DNA of 8,200 nucleotides from Deltaproteobacteria bacterium. GTDB taxonomy: Bacteria > Desulfobacterota > Binatia > Binatales > Binataceae. The notes beneath the pieces were generated by a model. It had not been told where the DNA came from. It made no database searches and was given only the letters and a program-made list of their open reading frames with translations. Of the stretch, positions 1-6,370 are shown piece by piece. The DNA lies in contig JAJXYM010000023.1 in the NCBI GenBank assembly GCA_021780585.1, positions 1 to 8,200 on the forward strand. Reading direction: 5' to 3'. Numbering within the stretch: position 1 is the first letter of the stretch; each line of letters opens with the position of its first letter. The position numbers and the translations under genes were made by a program.

Positions 1-1457
1 TTGGTGGCGGGGTCGGCGGTGACGCTGACCGGGTTTTCGAAATCCGCGGTGCGGCTGCCGCCGGTGCTGGCGGTGGTCGAGCCGGTCGCGCCCGCGCCGC
101 GCGAACCTCCCATCCCACCACCCATGGCGCCCATGCCGCCGCCCATTCCACCACCCATGCCGCCGCCCATTCCGCCCATCGAGCCGCCCATGCCGCCGCC
201 CATACCTCCGCCATAGCCGCCGCTCATCCCGCCGCCATAGCCGCCGCCGCCCATTCCGCCCATCATGCCGCCGCCCATACCGCCGCCGAAGCCGCTGCCG
301 AAGGACGAGCCGTTATACATCCCGAGCGAGCTGCCGCGACCCAGCGAATTGCGTCCGGTTTGCGGCGAGAGGGTTTGCGGACCGCCGCCGCCGCCCAACA
401 ACCCATTAAGAACGTCCACCATTTCCGCAGCCGGAGCATACTTCAGATGGTAGACATGAAGGCGGCCCAATTCGGTGGGCGAGCGGATATCGAGGCGGGT
501 TATGAGCTCCTTGATCTGCCGCATCTCCATTGGACTGGCGAGCACGATCAGCGAGTTGGTGCGTTCGTCGGGCACGACGCTGAAGTTGGTTCCACCGCCC
601 TGCGCGGTGGGCGCCACGACGCCCATCCCCGGCCGGATGAAGTTGCCAGCTCCGCCGCCATGCAGGCTGGCTTCGCGCGCCTTCATGATCTTGTCGATCT
701 GATCGGCCATATCGTCGGCGAAGGCGAGCTTGAGCTCAATCACGGCGACGTTCTGCTGGATGCTCTTGACGTCGAGGCTGCCGATAATCCGGAGCAGGCG
801 CTGCACGTTGAAGGCGTCGTCAGTAATAATAAGCGTGTTATCTTGCGGAAAAGCCGCGACCAGCCCGTCATGGGAAACCATCGGCTGAATTACGCTCATC
901 ACCGAATTGGCGTCGGCGTTCTGCAGCTTGACCATCCGGGTGACGTATTGATCGCCCTGGGTCAGTCCCGGCTGTTGCGATTGGGTGAGTTCGGCGGATT
1001 GGCGTACGTCGCGCGCGGGAACGATCTTGATAACCGAGCCGGCGCGGACCGTCGTGAAACCTTTGAGCTGCAATACCGACTGAAAGACTGAATAGGCCTG
1101 CTGCGGGGTGACTTTGGTCGGCGAGATGATGCTGACCTTGCCGCGCACGCTTTCGTCGAGCACGAAGTTCTTGCCGGTGATCTCGCTGATGAACTTGGCC
1201 AGCACGGGAATATCCACGTTCTGGAAATTCATCGTGATGAGGTCCTGGTCGCCCGGCCGGACGGAGCCATCGCCGTCGGACTCGGCGAGAACGCCGGGGG
1301 TCGCGTCGGCGGGCGAGACGTCGCCGGGACTGCCGGAATCGGCGCTGGCGGTGGTTTCGGAAGAATCCGCGGGGGTATCGTCAGCGGCGCGAAGCATGGA
1401 CGCCGCGATCAAGATTATCATGGCGCAGCCAAGCGACAGTGCTAAAAAACGTGCCAT
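1..1457 (-). CDS. gspD: Type II secretion system secretin GspD, N-terminal part (cut by window edge)
   Basis: I translated this from the reverse strand: 485 complete codons run off the left edge. GspD forms the outer-membrane channel of the type II secretion system; its N-domains project into the periplasm. A signal peptide spans about residues 1-24 (hydrophobic 5-20, likely cut near LRA|AD), followed by an acidic Ser/Thr/Pro linker to about 68. N0 is about 70-150 (DLITMNFQNVDIPVLAKFI, ending VIKIVPARD). N1 is about 170-230 and N2 about 236-323, with a Gly-rich loop at 266-290 and then VVPDERTNSLIVLA. N3 starts at about 331 (GRLHVYHLKYAPAAEMVDVL), is interrupted by a Gly/Met-rich tract (about 387-453), and resumes at 473 (ENPVSVTADPAT) just before the edge. 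The secretin barrel lies outside the window. The ATG at 1457 is supported by GGAGG 7 nt upstream. The gene is divergent from lolC, and no gspC-like gene precedes it. The family call is firm; a type IV pilus or other secretin is less likely, given the N0-N1-N2-N3 layout. Confidence 0.93.
   Translation of the reverse strand, partial: MARFLALSLGCAMIILIAASMLRAADDTPADSSETTASADSGSPGDVSPADATPGVLAESDGDGSVRPGDQDLITMNFQNVDIPVLAKFISEITGKNFVLDESVRGKVSIISPTKVTPQQAYSVFQSVLQLKGFTTVRAGSVIKIVPARDVRQSAELTQSQQPGLTQGDQYVTRMVKLQNADANSVMSVIQPMVSHDGLVAAFPQDNTLIITDDAFNVQRLLRIIGSLDVKSIQQNVAVIELKLAFADDMADQIDKIMKAREASLHGGGAGNFIRPGMGVVAPTAQGGGTNFSVVPDERTNSLIVLASPMEMRQIKELITRLDIRSPTELGRLHVYHLKYAPAAEMVDVLNGLLGGGGGPQTLSPQTGRNSLGRGSSLGMYNGSSFGSGFGGGMGGGMMGGMGGGGYGGGMSGGYGGGMGGGMGGSMGGMGGGMGGGMGGGMGAMGGGMGGSRGAGATGSTTASTGGSRTADFENPVSVTADPAT
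99..299 (-). repeat. Gly/Met-rich low-complexity coding tract inside GspD N3 domain
   Basis: GspD residues about 387-453 consist almost only of Gly and Met with a few Tyr, Ser and Ala. The repeating protein unit is GGGM, encoded by imperfect 12-nt units of the type GGCGGCGGCATG. I count 14 Met between residues 394 and 449. On the plus strand this reads as Pro-rich open frames, which are shadows. Secretin N3 domains commonly have a flexible loop at this place; this one is unusually long and unusually rich in Met. Confidence 0.9.
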
Positions 1458-1464
1458 ACCCCTT

Positions 1465-1469
1465 CCTCC
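1465..1469 (-). promoter_or_regulatory. Ribosome binding site of gspD
   Basis: GGAGG reads on the minus strand, followed by a 7-nt purine-rich spacer (AAGGGGT) to the ATG at 1457. It is one of the strongest Shine-Dalgarno sequences in the window and fixes the gspD start. Confidence 0.8.
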
Positions 1470-1563
1470 GCGGGCCGGAGTTTCGCTGGAGTCTATCGGT
1501 CGCCTGACTCCATCGCAACCTGAATCCGTCGCGCGCGCCGGGCCGATATTGCAAAGCCGGAGA

Positions 1564-1597
1564 GCCTCGGCGAGTATAAGGCCGAAAATGCCGAGGC
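1564..1597. promoter_or_regulatory. 8-bp perfect inverted repeat over a -10-like box; candidate operator/promoter of gspD
   Basis: GCCTCGGC (1564-1571) and GCCGAGGC (1590-1597) are perfect inverted copies around an 18-nt centre. The centre holds TATACT on the minus strand (1578-1573), a good -10 match facing gspD, which overlaps TATAAG on the plus strand (1575-1580) facing lolC. No good -35 sits at the normal spacing on either strand, so a promoter here would need an activator or another sigma factor. It is unlikely to be a terminator, because no gene ends nearby. Confidence 0.3.
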
Positions 1598-1623
1598 GGG
1601 GTTGTTGGCGCCATGCGAGCGAC

Positions 1624-1639
1624 GGCGGCCGAAGCCGCC
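1624..1639 (-). promoter_or_regulatory. Hairpin with C(UUCG)G tetraloop on the gspD strand
   Basis: GGCGGC (1624-1629) and GCCGCC (1634-1639) form a perfect 6-bp stem. On the minus strand the four-base loop is UUCG closed by a C-G pair, the classic extra-stable tetraloop. No U-run follows, so it is not a standard intrinsic terminator. If gspD transcription starts upstream of it, this would be a leader structure; otherwise it is only a DNA palindrome. Confidence 0.35.
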
Positions 1640-1649
1640 CGGCCCGGTC

Positions 1650-1681
1650 CATTTGACGTTAAACCTGACCAAATGATTCAA
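1650..1681 (+). promoter_or_regulatory. AT-rich patch with TTGACG and an inverted repeat; weak lolC promoter/operator candidate
   Basis: This short AT-rich island lies in the divergent intergenic region. It contains TTGACG (1653-1658), a good -35 match. At the right spacing there is only a poor -10 (around 1675-1681). CATTTG (1650-1655) and CAAATG (1670-1675) form a 6-bp inverted repeat with a 14-nt centre. It lies about 55-85 nt before lolC, so it could be the operon promoter with an overlapping regulator site. The evidence is weak. Confidence 0.25.
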
Positions 1682-1734
1682 ACCGCCCGTTCGGGCCGAA
1701 TCGCGCCCCGCAGGCGCGGCTGAAGCGGCCGGCC

Positions 1735-3015
1735 ATGCGCTTCGAATACCTGATCGCGGCGCGTTATTTGCGTTCGCGCCGGCGCGAACGCTTCGTTTCG
1801 CTGATTGCGATCATTTCGCTGGTGGGAGTGACGATCGGCGTTTTCGCGCTGACGGTGGTGCTGTCGGTGATGAGCGGTTTTCAGGAGGATTTGCGCAATC
1901 GGCTGCTGTCGTTCAATCCGCATATCACGGTCGAGCGGACGGGTCCGCCGGCGGCGGGTCTGGACGCGCTGCGGGCGCGGATCGCGGCGCTGCCGGGCGT
2001 GGTTGGGGTCGCGCCGTTCATCGCGTCGCAGGTGATGGCGGTCTCGACCACCAGCACGGGGGCGCCTGGCTTCGTTTCGGGCGGGACGCTGCGCGGCGTG
2101 ATCGCCGAGCATAATCCGGTGCTGGTCGAGCTCGATCGGACGCTGACGGCGGGCAGCCTGGCGACGCTCGAGCGGCCGCATCCGGTGACGATCACGGTGC
2201 ACGGCAAGCCGCGCGAGGTCGAGTTGCCGGGGGCGATTATCGGCAAATCCCTGGCCTTCGAGCTGGGGCTGCGGCTGGGCGATCCGATGGTCGTGATTTC
2301 GCCGGCGAGTCTCGGCGCGGGGGCGGGCGCGCCGCGGCTCAGACGCTTCGTGGTGGGCGGATTTTTCTACTCCGGGATGTACGAATTCGATTCGTCGCTG
2401 ATTTTCGTCGCGCTGAAAGACGGCGCGGCGCTGCTGGCCGACGATCCGCAACTGGAGAGCGGCCTGGAAGTGCGGGTGCGCGATCTGTTCGCGGCGCCGG
2501 CGATCGGACGCGAAATCGCGGGCTTCGCCGGGCCGGGCTTCACGGTGGCGGACTGGACGCAAAACAACGCGGCGCTGTTCGCGGCGCTGAAACTCGAGAA
2601 GTTCACCTATTTCCTGGTCCTGCTCCTGATCGTGCTGGTGGCGGCGTTCAATATCGTCGCGACCCTGGTGATGGTGGTGATGGAGCGGCGCAAGGAGATT
2701 GCGATCATGCGCGCGATGGGCGCGCGGGCGGGTTCGATCGCGGCGATTTTCCTTGCCGAGGGGGCGGCGCTCGGCGTTGGCGGCACGGCGCTCGGCGTGA
2801 CGGCGGGGTTCGTGGCCTCGTGGGCGATCGGCAAGTACCAGCTGATCCATCTGCCGGCCGATCTGTTCATGGTCAGCGCGGTGCCGGTCCGGCTGTATAC
2901 GTTCAATTTCCTGGCCGTCGCGATCGCGGCCGTAATCCTGTGTCTGCTGGGCGCGCTCTATCCGGCGCTCAAGGCGCGCGCGCTCTCGCCGGTCGAGGTG
3001 TTGCGTTATGAATGA
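1735..3015 (+). CDS. lolC: Lipoprotein-releasing ABC transporter permease, LolC/LolE family
   Basis: The 426-aa inner-membrane permease belongs to the complex that extracts outer-membrane lipoproteins from the inner membrane and passes them to the periplasmic carrier LolA. The N-terminal signature is clear (FEYLIAARYLRSRRRERFVS). TM1 is about residues 21-46, followed by a large periplasmic domain (about 50-285, starting GFQEDLRNRLLSFNPHITV). TM2 is about 290-316, TM3 about 336-366 and TM4 about 389-411. A cytoplasmic coupling segment follows TM2 (MERRKEIAIMRAMGA, 316-330), and the C-terminus is the family-typical ALSPVEVLRYE. Length matches LolC/LolE (about 400-415 aa). The start fits the family N-terminus, but the Shine-Dalgarno is poor (GAAG at 1722-1725). 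The stop overlaps the lolD start by 4 nt. Only one permease gene is present here, so the complex may use it as a homodimer; LolC versus LolE cannot be decided from the sequence alone. Confidence 0.92.
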   Translation: MRFEYLIAARYLRSRRRERFVSLIAIISLVGVTIGVFALTVVLSVMSGFQEDLRNRLLSFNPHITVERTGPPAAGLDALRARIAALPGVVGVAPFIASQVMAVSTTSTGAPGFVSGGTLRGVIAEHNPVLVELDRTLTAGSLATLERPHPVTITVHGKPREVELPGAIIGKSLAFELGLRLGDPMVVISPASLGAGAGAPRLRRFVVGGFFYSGMYEFDSSLIFVALKDGAALLADDPQLESGLEVRVRDLFAAPAIGREIAGFAGPGFTVADWTQNNAALFAALKLEKFTYFLVLLLIVLVAAFNIVATLVMVVMERRKEIAIMRAMGARAGSIAAIFLAEGAALGVGGTALGVTAGFVASWAIGKYQLIHLPADLFMVSAVPVRLYTFNFLAVAIAAVILCLLGALYPALKARALSPVEVLRYE

Positions 3016-3743
3016 GCGGCGCGATGGCTGAGCGGGGCGCGGTGAGCGCGGCGGCGGCGGCGCAGGGGATTTTGCTGAGCGCGCAGGGGATCGGCAAAAC
3101 CTTCCATGACGCGGGCCGCGAAATCGTGGTGCTGAGCGGTTTGGACCTGGCGGTCGCGGCGGGCGAGGAACTGGCGATCGTCGGCCAGTCGGGCGTCGGC
3201 AAATCGACCCTGCTGCATCTGCTGGGCAGTCTGGAGCGGCCGACCGCGGGCAAGGTTTTTTTCGCCGGGCGCGACCTGTTCGCGATGGACGAGCGGGAGA
3301 TGGCGGAGTTCCGCAATCGCGAGCTGGGCTTCGTCTTCCAGTTCCATTATCTGCTGGGCGATTTCAGCGCGCTGGAGAACGTGATGATGCCGGCGCTGAT
3401 CGCGCGGATGGCCGAGCGGGAGGCGCGGGAGCGGGCCGCGCGGACGCTGACGCTGGTGGGTCTGGCCGACAAGCTCCATCGCCGGCCGGCGGAGCTTTCC
3501 GGCGGCGAGCAGCAGCGGGTCGCGGTGGCGCGGGCGGTGGTGCTGGGGCCGCGCTTGCTGCTGGCCGACGAACCGACCGGCAATCTCGATCCGCATACGG
3601 CGGACGAAGTTCATGATCTGTTCCATCATCTGAACCGCGAATTGCGGGTGACGCTGGTGATCGCGACGCATAACGAGCGCTTGTCGCGGAGCATGACGCG
3701 CACCTTGCGCTTGCGCGAAGGGCGCTTGTTTCCCGAAACGTGA
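3012..3743 (+). CDS. lolD: Lipoprotein-releasing ABC transporter ATP-binding protein LolD
   Basis: The 243-aa cytoplasmic ATPase powers the LolC/E permease encoded just upstream. All ABC motifs are intact: Walker A GQSGVGKST (58-66), Q-loop Gln110 in FQFHYLL, signature LSGGEQQRVAVARA (162-175), Walker B LLLADE with catalytic Glu187, D-loop NLD (191-193) and H-loop His220 (ATHN). The GEELAIVGQSGVGKSTLLHL and DEPTGNLD stretches and the permease partner point to the LolD/MacB-type subfamily. The start ATG overlaps the lolC stop (ATGA), indicating translational coupling. The N-terminus has an Ala-rich extension of roughly 10-15 residues; the ATG at 3024 is an alternative start. A MacB-like exporter is the main alternative, but the LolC-type permease and envelope operon favour LolD. 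Confidence 0.93.
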   Translation: MSGAMAERGAVSAAAAAQGILLSAQGIGKTFHDAGREIVVLSGLDLAVAAGEELAIVGQSGVGKSTLLHLLGSLERPTAGKVFFAGRDLFAMDEREMAEFRNRELGFVFQFHYLLGDFSALENVMMPALIARMAEREARERAARTLTLVGLADKLHRRPAELSGGEQQRVAVARAVVLGPRLLLADEPTGNLDPHTADEVHDLFHHLNRELRVTLVIATHNERLSRSMTRTLRLREGRLFPET

Positions 3744-3793
3744 GGCCGCGCCCGTGCGCGAGCGGCGGATTCGGGCGCGAAACCGGGGCTTGG

Positions 3794-3822
3794 TTTACTT
3801 GCTCATGGCGATTGGCTAGGTT
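3794..3822 (+). promoter_or_regulatory. Weak promoter candidate upstream of bamA
   Basis: TTTACT (3794-3799) and TAGGTT (3817-3822) are 17 nt apart in the 99-nt gap between lolD and bamA. The matches to the sigma-70 consensus are 4/6 and 3/6. It could give bamA a transcript independent of lolCD, but the evidence is thin. I see no terminator with a U-run in this gap. Confidence 0.15.
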
Positions 3823-3842
3823 GGTCGGCGCTTCGGGGTGGA

Positions 3843-6245
3843 TTGTCGCAGGTGGAAAGGCTCAAGGCGCCGGCAAAAGGCATCGATTGCTTAAACGTTC
3901 GCAACGTCGCCAGCGCTATCTCCGGGCTGATGGCCCTGCTTCTGTTGTGGGGAGCGGCGTTCGGACAGGGGAGCGCGCCGGTCATCAGTCAGATCCGCGT
4001 GACCGGAAACCAGCGGGTCGAAACCGACGCGATCCTGCTGCATATCAATTCGAAGGCCAGCGCTCCGCTGGATTCGACGACCGTCAATAGCGACATCAAG
4101 TCCATCTACAAGATGGGCTTTTTCGATTACGTCACGGCGCATGAGGAACGGCAGGGCGCCAATACGATCCTGATCTTCGACGTGCGCGAGCGGCCGCTGA
4201 TCACCGACGTGCGGTTCGGCGGGATGAAGGCGCTCAAGCCCAACGAGGACAAGGTCATCAACGCGGTCAAGCTGCACGGCGGATCGATTCTCGATCCCGA
4301 GCGGGTGCAGGCGACGATCCAGAATCTGAAGGGGCTGTATCAGGACGCGGGCTATCTCGACGCGAAGATCACGTTCCGCACCGCGGCGGAGCCGGAGAAC
4401 ACGGCGATCGGCGTGTTTGACGTGACCGAAGGGCCGATTGTCAAGATTTCCGCGGTCAAGTTCGTCGGCAACACCCATATTTCCTCGAGCGCGCTGGCCG
4501 ACTCGATCACCACCCATCAGCACAACTGGCTCAGCTTTTTCTTCAAGACCGGGATTCTCGATCAGAAGAAGCTGCTCGACGACGTCGATCGGATCACGGG
4601 GCTGTATTACGACGAAGGCTTTCTGAACGCGCACGTGGCGGACCCGGTGGTGACGCGCCACGGCGATTCGCTGACGGTGACGTTCTATGTCGACGAGGGG
4701 CCGCAATATCACGTCGGGACGGTCGATGTCGCCGGCGATCTGCGCGTGCCGAAAAAGGAGTTGGCCAAGCGGCTGACGCTCCAGCCGGGCGCGGTGTTCA
4801 GCGGCACCACGATGCAGCATGACGTGCTGACGCTGTCGGACTTCTATTCGAACCGCGGCTACGCCTACGTCAACGTCGATCCGCGCACGCAGATCGAACC
4901 GGCGACCAAGACGGTCAACGTCGATTTCAACATCAATCCGGGACGCGAGGTGCTGGTCGATCGGATCAATATCAGCGGCAACACCAAGACCTCGGACAAG
5001 GTGATCCGGCGCGAACTGAAGATCCAGGAGCAGGAGCCGTACTCGACGGAGAAGATCCAGCAGTCGAAGCATCGGCTGGACTCGCTCGGCTACTTTTCCA
5101 ACACGCGCATCACGACTTCGCCGGGACCGACGCCGGACAAGATCGATCTGGATATCGCCGTGCAGGAGGCGAACACGGCGTCGCTGCAGATCGGCGGCGG
5201 CTATGACAGCTACACCTCGGTCTTCGGCAACTTCAGCGTGGGCAACTCGAATCTGTTCGGCGGGGGCGAATCGGTTTCGGCGGACGCCCAGATCGGGTTT
5301 CTGTATCAGGACTACAGCCTGACCTACACCGAGCCGTGGTTCCTGGATATTCCGCTGTCGGTGAGTCCGTCGCTGTCGTACGACAAGCTCTATCTGTTCT
5401 CGTTCGATCAGACCAACGCCGGCTTCGCCCTGAACACGACCTATCCGCTGGCCGATCTGGGTTTTCGCCGGATCGGGCCGCTGTCGCTCGAGGATACGAC
5501 GGCGGGACTGGGCTACCAGTTCCAGAGCATCGGCATCAGCGGGCTGAACCAGTTCAGCACCTTCGGTCTGTCGCGATGGGCGGGCTACTGGAAAGTTTCG
5601 GAGCTGATGCCGAGCATCCGGCGCTTTACCGTGGACAATCCGACCGATCCCCGCAGCGGCTCGGTCGAGAGTCTGAACATGGAGATCGCCGGGCTGGGCG
5701 GACAGGCGTTCGTCAAGGGCGTTTTCCATACGCGCTTTTTCTTCCCGTACATCAAGAGTCCGAAATGGGGCGAATGGGTATTTTCGCCCGGCGTCACCTA
5801 CGGCATCGGCACCAGCCTGGGCGGTCCCAACGGCGGCGAGTTGCCGCTGTTCGAACGCTTCTTCCCGGGCGGCCTGGGCGGGCAGGGCGACGTGCGCGGC
5901 TATGAGATCTATTCGCTTGGTCCGCAGGTGACGATGTACAACCAGCAGGGCGTGCCGTTCGCGGTGCAACAGGTCGGGGGCAGCCAGGAGCTGCTGATGA
6001 GCGGCGAGACGACCTTCCCGATTCTGACCGAGCTGGGGATGCGCGGCGCGTTGTTCGTGGACGCCGGCCAAGCCTACTATCTGCATCAGACGCCCTCGAT
6101 CAACAATCTGCAGGCCGCTTACGGCGTCGGAATTCGCTGGAAGTCGCCGTTCGGGCCGATCGCGGTGGATGTCGCCAAGCCGATCAATCCGCGGCCGAAC
6201 GATCAGAGCACGGTGTTCGACTTCGGCGCGGGCGCGCCGCTCTAG
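3843..6245 (+). CDS. bamA: Outer membrane protein assembly factor BamA
   Basis: The 800-aa Omp85 protein is the core of the BAM complex, which folds and inserts beta-barrel proteins into the outer membrane. A signal peptide has its hydrophobic core at about residues 22-40 (VASAISGLMALLLLWGAAFG). Five POTRA domains follow at about 46-116 (PVISQIRVTGNQRV), 117-196, 199-286, 289-366 and 369-441 (VDRINISGNTKTSDKVIRREL). The C-terminal barrel runs from about 444 to 800. The loop-6 signature VRGY is at 684-687. Length matches the family (about 800 aa). The C-terminus is FDFGAGAPL, ending in Leu where most BamA proteins end in an aromatic residue. The start is uncertain: TTG 3843 has GGGG about 5 nt upstream, GTG 3852 is the next option, and ATG 3930 would remove the positive n-region. 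The frame is open back to the lolD stop with no earlier start codon. It is followed by skp, the usual partner. Confidence 0.96.
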   Translation: MSQVERLKAPAKGIDCLNVRNVASAISGLMALLLLWGAAFGQGSAPVISQIRVTGNQRVETDAILLHINSKASAPLDSTTVNSDIKSIYKMGFFDYVTAHEERQGANTILIFDVRERPLITDVRFGGMKALKPNEDKVINAVKLHGGSILDPERVQATIQNLKGLYQDAGYLDAKITFRTAAEPENTAIGVFDVTEGPIVKISAVKFVGNTHISSSALADSITTHQHNWLSFFFKTGILDQKKLLDDVDRITGLYYDEGFLNAHVADPVVTRHGDSLTVTFYVDEGPQYHVGTVDVAGDLRVPKKELAKRLTLQPGAVFSGTTMQHDVLTLSDFYSNRGYAYVNVDPRTQIEPATKTVNVDFNINPGREVLVDRINISGNTKTSDKVIRRELKIQEQEPYSTEKIQQSKHRLDSLGYFSNTRITTSPGPTPDKIDLDIAVQEANTASLQIGGGYDSYTSVFGNFSVGNSNLFGGGESVSADAQIGFLYQDYSLTYTEPWFLDIPLSVSPSLSYDKLYLFSFDQTNAGFALNTTYPLADLGFRRIGPLSLEDTTAGLGYQFQSIGISGLNQFSTFGLSRWAGYWKVSELMPSIRRFTVDNPTDPRSGSVESLNMEIAGLGGQAFVKGVFHTRFFFPYIKSPKWGEWVFSPGVTYGIGTSLGGPNGGELPLFERFFPGGLGGQGDVRGYEIYSLGPQVTMYNQQGVPFAVQQVGGSQELLMSGETTFPILTELGMRGALFVDAGQAYYLHQTPSINNLQAAYGVGIRWKSPFGPIAVDVAKPINPRPNDQSTVFDFGAGAPL

Positions 6246-6253
6246 CGCGAGGC

Positions 6254-6280
6254 TGGCGAAGCTGCTTTGATATTTCGCCA
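6254..6280 (+). other. Hairpin in the bamA-skp gap
   Basis: TGGCGAA (6254-6260) and TTCGCCA (6274-6280) form a perfect 7-bp inverted repeat with a 13-nt loop, starting 8 nt after the bamA stop. No T-run follows, so it is not a standard intrinsic terminator. It may stabilise the 3' end of bamA mRNA or partly attenuate transcription. A second GC-only hairpin lies downstream at 6314-6331 (CCGCGC/GCGCGG, 6-nt loop), just before the skp ribosome binding site. Confidence 0.4.
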
Positions 6281-6352
6281 AGGTCGCACGAGTTTGACCG
6301 CCTGAGATCGACGCCGCGCGCACGGGCGCGGTTCCATGCACAAACCGCGACG

Positions 6353-6357
6353 GGAGG
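6353..6357 (+). promoter_or_regulatory. Ribosome binding site of skp
   Basis: GGAGG lies in CGGGAGGAAC, 13 nt before the ATG at 6371. The spacing is longer than ideal, but no start codon lies closer and the signal peptide begins correctly at this ATG. Confidence 0.55.
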
Positions 6358-6370
6358 AACGCAAGTTCGT

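Noticed and set aside
1..453. Pro/Met-rich open frames on the plus strand at the left edge
   Set aside because: They are the antisense reading of the GspD Gly/Met tract.
1..1457. CRISPR-like repeat array suggested by the regular repeats near the left edge
   Set aside because: The repeats are short 12-nt coding units in frame with GspD, with no spacers.
360..1656. Plus-strand open frames opposite gspD (243 and 182 codons)
   Set aside because: They overlap clear GspD N0-N2 domains on the other strand and show no domain of their own.
1381..1681. Two short minus-strand open frames in the gspD upstream region
   Set aside because: Composition is Arg/Pro-biased, I see no convincing Shine-Dalgarno, and they partly overlap gspD out of frame; I cannot support a gene.
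1678..2850. 390-codon open frame on the minus strand opposite lolC
   Set aside because: It is extremely Arg/His/Gln-rich without family motifs and is antisense to a clear LolC/E permease; a codon-bias shadow.
3741..3843. LolD and BamA share one reading frame separated by a single TGA, suggesting readthrough
   Set aside because: A fusion of a cytoplasmic ATPase to an outer-membrane barrel makes no sense, and BamA has its own signal peptide; a GC-rich gap without stops is expected by chance.
3740..4090. Plus-strand 116-codon open frame across the lolD-bamA gap
   Set aside because: It overlaps the BamA signal peptide and POTRA1 in another frame and has no family features.
3891..6341. 816-codon open frame on the minus strand opposite bamA
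   Set aside because: It lies fully antisense to an unmistakable BamA, has an Arg/His/Leu/Asp-biased composition with no recognisable domain, and is the expected by-product of GC-rich codon use.
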